In this document: positions 21,779 to 25,764 of the stretch, piece after piece
Layout: every line of letters begins with the position of its first letter
Numbering within the stretch: position 1 is the stretch's first letter
Assembly: GCA_020650975.1 (NCBI GenBank)
Contig: JAIPMN010002350.1
Location: 1-25,764 of the forward strand
DNA from: Apostichopus californicus
Lineage: Eukaryota > Echinodermata > Holothuroidea > Aspidochirotida > Stichopodidae
Reading direction: 5' to 3'
DNA length: 25,764 nt
Notes under the pieces: generated by a model
The model's database searches: none
Told to the model about the DNA's origin: nothing
What the model saw: the letters and a program-made list of their open reading frames with translations, nothing else
Made by a program: the position numbers and the translations under genes

Positions 21779-21924
21779 GCAAGAACTGGAGATTCCAGGA
21801 GGCGAATTACAGTACCTTATAAATAACCCCGAAAACCCGGCTACATATTCGTTCAGGGTCCAGGCCTTCAACTCCCTCGAGCAAGCGGGACCCTGGTCCA
21901 GGACACTGACGGTGCACCTCGATG
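21779..21924 (+). CDS. Receptor exon 10: second FN3 domain, second half
   Basis: Encodes residues 508-555 with split codon Trp507; phase 2 in, phase 1 out, donor GATG|GTATTC. It completes the second FN3 with ELEIPGGELQYLI and the F-G strands ATYSFRVQAFNSLEQAGPWS. PWSRT near 545-549 stands where FN3 domains of this family sometimes carry a WS-like remnant. This is the last confident exon; a receptor would still need at least a transmembrane and a cytoplasmic segment. The donor context (GTATTC) is weaker than most others in the gene. Confidence 0.86.
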
Positions 21925-22192
21925 GTATTCAATTAACATTAGTTTAATCTTCTGAAATTTACTGAAACAAAAATGCTGGACGAACCTTGCTGCTACTCTA
22001 GATCAAATATTCACTTATATTTTATCCTTCCCTCTCTCTCTCTGTATGTTTGTTGCTTCACCAATTTTCCAGAATTTATTGCATAACTTATAGCTTGGAG
22101 TAAAACTGCATAAAGCTTATTGCAAAGGTGGTGGTGCATATTATCTATGTATATAAATATTTATGTTTTTTTTATTATTTTTTTCCCTAAAG

Positions 22193-22257
22193 TGCTAGTT
22201 CCGTCTGGGGTGGAGATCATAATCCAATCTCATATTGGAGAAACAGATTATTTTTGA
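22193..22257 (+). CDS. Candidate terminal exon (soluble-form tail) or start of the next exon
   Basis: A good pyrimidine-rich acceptor (ttttttccctaaag) precedes a stretch that continues exon 10 in phase 1 for 21 codons (V-L-V-P-S-G-V-E...) to a TGA at 22255-22257. VPSGVE resembles the opening strand of an FN3 domain, but the stop comes too soon for one. If used, it would end the protein at about 576 residues with no membrane anchor, a secreted receptor. I see no canonical AATAAA in the next 200 bases. It may be chance. Confidence 0.2.
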
Positions 22258-23868
22258 TGTAACATCATGTTATACATAGGCAGTATTATTTGAACCTGAA
22301 GTTGTTGATATATATATTAAGAAAGGTGTATAGAAAATGAAAGACCAAAAAAAAAAATGAAATATGAATATGTACATATGCATATAAATATATATAAACC
22401 ACAAAAAAAAAATATATAAAGTATCAAAATAAGGCTACTCGAAAGATTGTTACTTTAATACTAAGATTTAAGAACATCAAATGGAAGTTTGAAGGGAAGA
22501 TAGTTGTGGGGGGTGGGGAGAGGTGGTGGTCCTGGAGGTATGGAAGATAGAGGGGTAGGGGACAGGAGTTCAGTGGTTCAGTGGAGTTGTAGATATAATG
22601 CATTTCTATCTTGAATTAGAAGAAATTTGTAAAATAGGAAAAATATTGGTTCAAGATTTTTTTTTTGGGTAACATCCGACTTAAAGATGAAGACGGATGT
22701 ACCATCATCATCTTTATTTTTTTAAGACGAGAGTTTACGACTGCTTCCTCTACGGCAGAGTGAATGATAAAGGAACTTAAGTAAGCTATCAAGAGCTATA
22801 ATCTTGCCATTCTTCCTTCATTTCAAGCATTGGCATCGTTCATGGTTTTAATTCTGTTCTTAGTCATATATTTAAAGAATCGAAACCCTATAATAGCTTT
22901 AAATTGAGTCACTATATACTTACAGAAAAGGGAGCACAGAATCATGGGCCATGCAGTCTTTTAAACTTTGATTTTTAAAGTTGCTACTCGTTTATGACTC
23001 AGACCTCTTACCTGGGCCTGGGCTACTACTAAAAGGGTTTTGAGTATCGCATGTCATTTCTTTAAGCAAAAGAGATGTATGTTTGCATCCGTCTCCCTTT
23101 TGCCATTTTATGATCGTTTGAACTGTGTCCATGCTTTGGTGCCTCCAATAGTTAATACATATTGGGCTACACAGCATCTGTCATTCTGACCAGCAGTAGG
23201 CCTCCTTTTCGTTCACTGGAGACGAGTTCTGACTCGATGAATGAGGAAACCAGACCAATGTCTGTCTGAGTACAACAAGTCAACAACCTTAATATTGCTG
23301 GCTATGTTTTCTGCATAGCAGCAACAGCAGTATGTGTCTTGGTTGCATTGATGACAGCAACATTATCCATTCTTTAGTTTGTGTCTTTGGAGGAATTCTT
23401 TGCTTTTACAATGAATGATTCCAGCATTTTACTTTTATGTAACCAGTTTGTGAACTCCAGGTACCTCAGCAACCCTGACACAGTTTAGAGAAGGGCTAGT
23501 AATCAGACCAGTCTTCAATGCAAGGTGTTGAAATTTGCTACTTGTAGTGGCACCAAGTCCATGTGAAAATCATTTGCAGTGAAAATGTTAGGGGGTCCAT
23601 AGCACCTGTCCCTCTTGCCTAGTGTCAGGGACCCTGAGTTGTAAATATTCTCTATATAGTATTCCATATGGGGATATTTTTTTGTTAGGGGAGTTTAATA
23701 TGCATCTCTTTCCCATATAAGAGCTTTAGGAGTTTTATTATCAGTTTTGAATAACAAAAAAAAAGTAACAAAATTTGTCGTCTGTGATCATATCTTTAAA
23801 CTCATACAAATAATGAGTATAATATTGTGTAATTTATTCAAAATCTAGTAACTTGACTTGTAAATCAT

Positions 23869-23895
23869 AGAAGAAGAAGGAGAAGAAGAAGAAGA
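23869..23895. repeat. (GAA)n microsatellite
   Basis: Eight to nine AGA/AAG triplets with one interruption, in the non-coding region downstream of exon 10. Confidence 0.85.
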
Positions 23896-25030
23896 TAAAA
23901 CAAAGACGAAATTTTTATGAAAACTGAGTATATTTTGAATTTCATGCAAATATTTTCATTTTGTGTGACCATGGTTACGAGAAATATTTCGTAAGGAGAG
24001 GGAGCTACTGATATCACTAATATTTTGCATACATCATAATTAAGCACCGTTCCATCATGAAACATATGTACCTCTGTAAAAAACTGCCTATTTTCTGGAT
24101 TGAAAATAAAATGCGACAGTGTTATTTATCATAGTAACAAAGACATCTCATCTCTGTCTCTTCCTCCTCGCTTTATTTTATCTCTCTGTTGTGTTCATTG
24201 AAGTCGGACAAAATTCAAACATCCAAGTTTTGATTTTTGCTGGAGTATCATAAATTAAGTTGATACAATTTATTTGTTTTATTTGGTGACTACATAATCA
24301 ATTAACTTTATTATTTTCGTGAAGCATTCTTTTGAATGTGCAAGAACAGTTTGCAGACGAAGAAGAGAAATTCCTAATGCCGGCCCCCCTCATCCCCCTC
24401 CCCCCCCGGTTACTCTAGAAAAACGACTGGTCTGATTGATTGTGCAGTGTATTGCACAAAACTGATTGTAAGAAAGCAAGTTAAGTTAACTATGTTGGGG
24501 TGTTCATATATTGAAGTTTGCTATGATAATTCAATCAATTTGTATCCATTATCACCATTCATATGGGAAAGTTGGGGAGGGGAGATGATGAATGTTCATC
24601 TGGGGACAGCGGCAGGGGAAAGGCAAGAGGGAAGCGATGGGGGGGGGGGAGAGAACGAAGATCTAAATGTAGAGGGCCAGCATTCTGACAACCTCATCCC
24701 ACCAGAGTACCACTTTGTTCTATTGTTCTTATGTATAAACGAAATGAAATGAAATGAGTAGCGTGGGGCATGTTCAATAGTACTGAAAACTTCAGTTTAT
24801 TGAGAGAGTCTTTGATTTCCAACAATTTTCCCCTCAAATTTATGGATTATGACTCAAAATAATGTAGACAGTCCAACTTCTTCGCATTATAAATGCTAAT
24901 TTGTGAGTAGTTGGTAAATTCATCCACAGATTAAAGTTGGTATCTCAGACACATTAATGCATTGGTGGGAAAATTTGCCTTTGTTCAATTGCCTGTTTTC
25001 AAAAGCATAATGAATACAGTCCGCCCAAAA

Positions 25031-25544
25031 AGTTGTCATATCAGAGCAATCTGTTCATCCACCATAGATCAACTATAACAATGAATTTCACTAAATGACC
25101 GAATCTACTGAGATGCATATCTCATTGCCAGCAAACCTACACTAAATATATACATTTCACATGACCTTTGATCTCAGTTACCATTTCAACTGCATAATTT
25201 GATAGCACTTGACATTTCATTATATCTGTGAAGGTTCCATTTCAATTAATAAAAAATCACTGAATTTGACCTTTGGTTCCGGAGGTCAGTTGTCATATCA
25301 GAGCAATCGGTTCATCCACCATAGATCAACTATAACAATGAATTTCACTAAATGACCGAATCTAATGAGATGCATATCTCATTGCCAGCAAACCTACACT
25401 AAATATATACATTTCACATGACCTTTGATCTCAGTTACCATTTCAACTACATAATTTGATAGCACTTGACATTTCATTATATCTGTGAAGGTTCCATTTC
25501 AATTAATAAAAAATCACTGAATTTGACCTTTGGTTCCGGAGGTC
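25031..25544. repeat. 257-bp tandem duplication, two copies about 99% identical
   Basis: Copy 1 is 25031-25287 and copy 2 is 25288-25544. I count three base differences by eye (CTG/CGG near the start, CTACTG/CTAATG, ACTGCAT/ACTACAT). The very high identity suggests a recent duplication, or possibly an assembly artefact. Confidence 0.93.
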
Positions 25545-25635
25545 TGTGAGACACAATTTCCCACCATAGGGCACCTTCCTGAAGCATTAGAAGAAAAACG
25601 GTACAACCGTGTAGGAGTTTCTGACACAAAAATCT

Positions 25636-25739
25636 ACATTTGACATTTAATCATGTGACCTTTGACCTAGGTTCCCATGGCAACCACATATTTGGTAGTA
25701 CTTGACGTTCCATAATAGCTATGATGGTTCAATTCAATG
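25636..25739. repeat. Diverged third copy of the 257-bp unit (partial)
   Basis: The segment reading TGACATTTAATCATGTGACC...GGTAGTACTTGACGTTCC...GGTTCAATTCAAT lines up with the second half of the tandem unit but has many substitutions. This shows that the unit belongs to an older repeat family. Confidence 0.7.
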
Positions 25740-25764
25740 TTTTCCCTTTTGCAAAAATATAAAG

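Larger units (their letters stand above)
8274..21924 (+). other. Gene model: gp130/IL6ST-like class I cytokine receptor, 5' part (10 exons, 3' end outside the window)
   Basis: Ten exons join at GT...AG sites into 555 complete codons without a stop. The product reads signal peptide, Ig domain, cytokine-receptor D1 and D2 (WSNWS), FN3, FN3. This is the domain order of the gp130/LIFR/G-CSFR group of class I receptors. Those receptors bind four-helix cytokines at the cell surface and signal through JAK and STAT (known of the family). Phases at the nine junctions are 1,1,2,1,0,1,1,1,2, and exon 10 ends in phase 1. Every domain boundary falls on a phase 1 junction. The transmembrane segment and Box1/Box2 were not found here, so the gene is partial. 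Orthology to gp130 rather than LIFR, OSMR or G-CSFR cannot be settled by eye. Confidence 0.85.
21925..25030. other. Region downstream of exon 10: probably the start of a long intron
   Basis: Apart from the weak candidate at 22193-22257, no segment continues the receptor in phase 1 with FN3 or membrane-spanning character. It holds T and A runs, a G-rich block at 22507-22568, the GAA tract, a C run at about 24402-24408 and another G-rich patch at 24570-24655. 22960-23600 is less AT-biased and may be decayed repeat sequence. Confidence 0.55.

Noticed and set aside
24099..24110. AATAAA near 24104 as a polyadenylation site of the receptor gene
   Set aside because: No terminal exon linked to it; AATAAA occurs often by chance in AT-rich DNA.
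24447..24752. 101-codon + strand frame downstream of the gene
   Set aside because: Gly-rich part is a G run; no splice phase, domain or family resemblance.
1..25764. CRISPR array, rRNA, tRNA or bacterial operon features
   Set aside because: No direct-repeat/spacer pattern and no RNA gene signatures; the spliced gene shows a eukaryotic genome.

Overview
The window looks like nuclear genomic DNA of an animal: AT-rich, intron-dominated, with many microsatellites and G/C homopolymer runs, and coding segments that join only by splicing at GT...AG junctions. The gene content and the TAGGC-rich and MITE-like repeats suggest a marine invertebrate deuterostome, perhaps an echinoderm. That placement is inference, not something the sequence proves.

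The window holds one recognisable gene, on the + strand. It encodes the extracellular part of a gp130/IL6ST-family class I cytokine receptor. I reconstructed ten coding exons between 8579 and 21924 whose splice phases all agree, giving 555 complete codons with no stop. The order is: signal peptide (exon 1), Ig-like domain (exon 2), cytokine-receptor D1 with the C-x9-C-x-W signature and a second Cys pair (exons 3-4), cytokine-receptor D2 ending in WSNWS (exons 5-6), fibronectin type III (exons 7-8) and a second fibronectin type III (exons 9-10). This matches vertebrate gp130 domain for domain. The remaining FN3 domain(s), the transmembrane helix and the JAK/STAT-binding tail are not in the window and should lie downstream, unless the weak terminal-exon candidate at 22193-22257 makes a secreted form. 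A TATA box at 8244 and a pyrimidine-rich start region lie about 300 bp before the ATG, with a STAT-type palindrome about 200 bp upstream of the TATA box.

Layout: 1-8239 is non-coding (TAGGC-rich cluster 1430-1910, polypyrimidine tract 4230-4391, scattered microsatellites); 8240-21924 is the receptor gene, with introns of 0.3-2.7 kb; 21925-25764 has no confident exon and ends in a 257-bp tandem duplication plus a diverged third copy. Intron 2 has a 57/70-bp minisatellite. Intron 3 has a hairpin tail that may be the 3' end of a non-LTR retrotransposon. Intron 4 has a 256-bp MITE with TTAA flanks.

The most interesting points are the gp130-like receptor itself, its conserved intron-phase pattern, a duplicated splice acceptor whose upstream copy would give an immediate stop, and the possible soluble-form exon.
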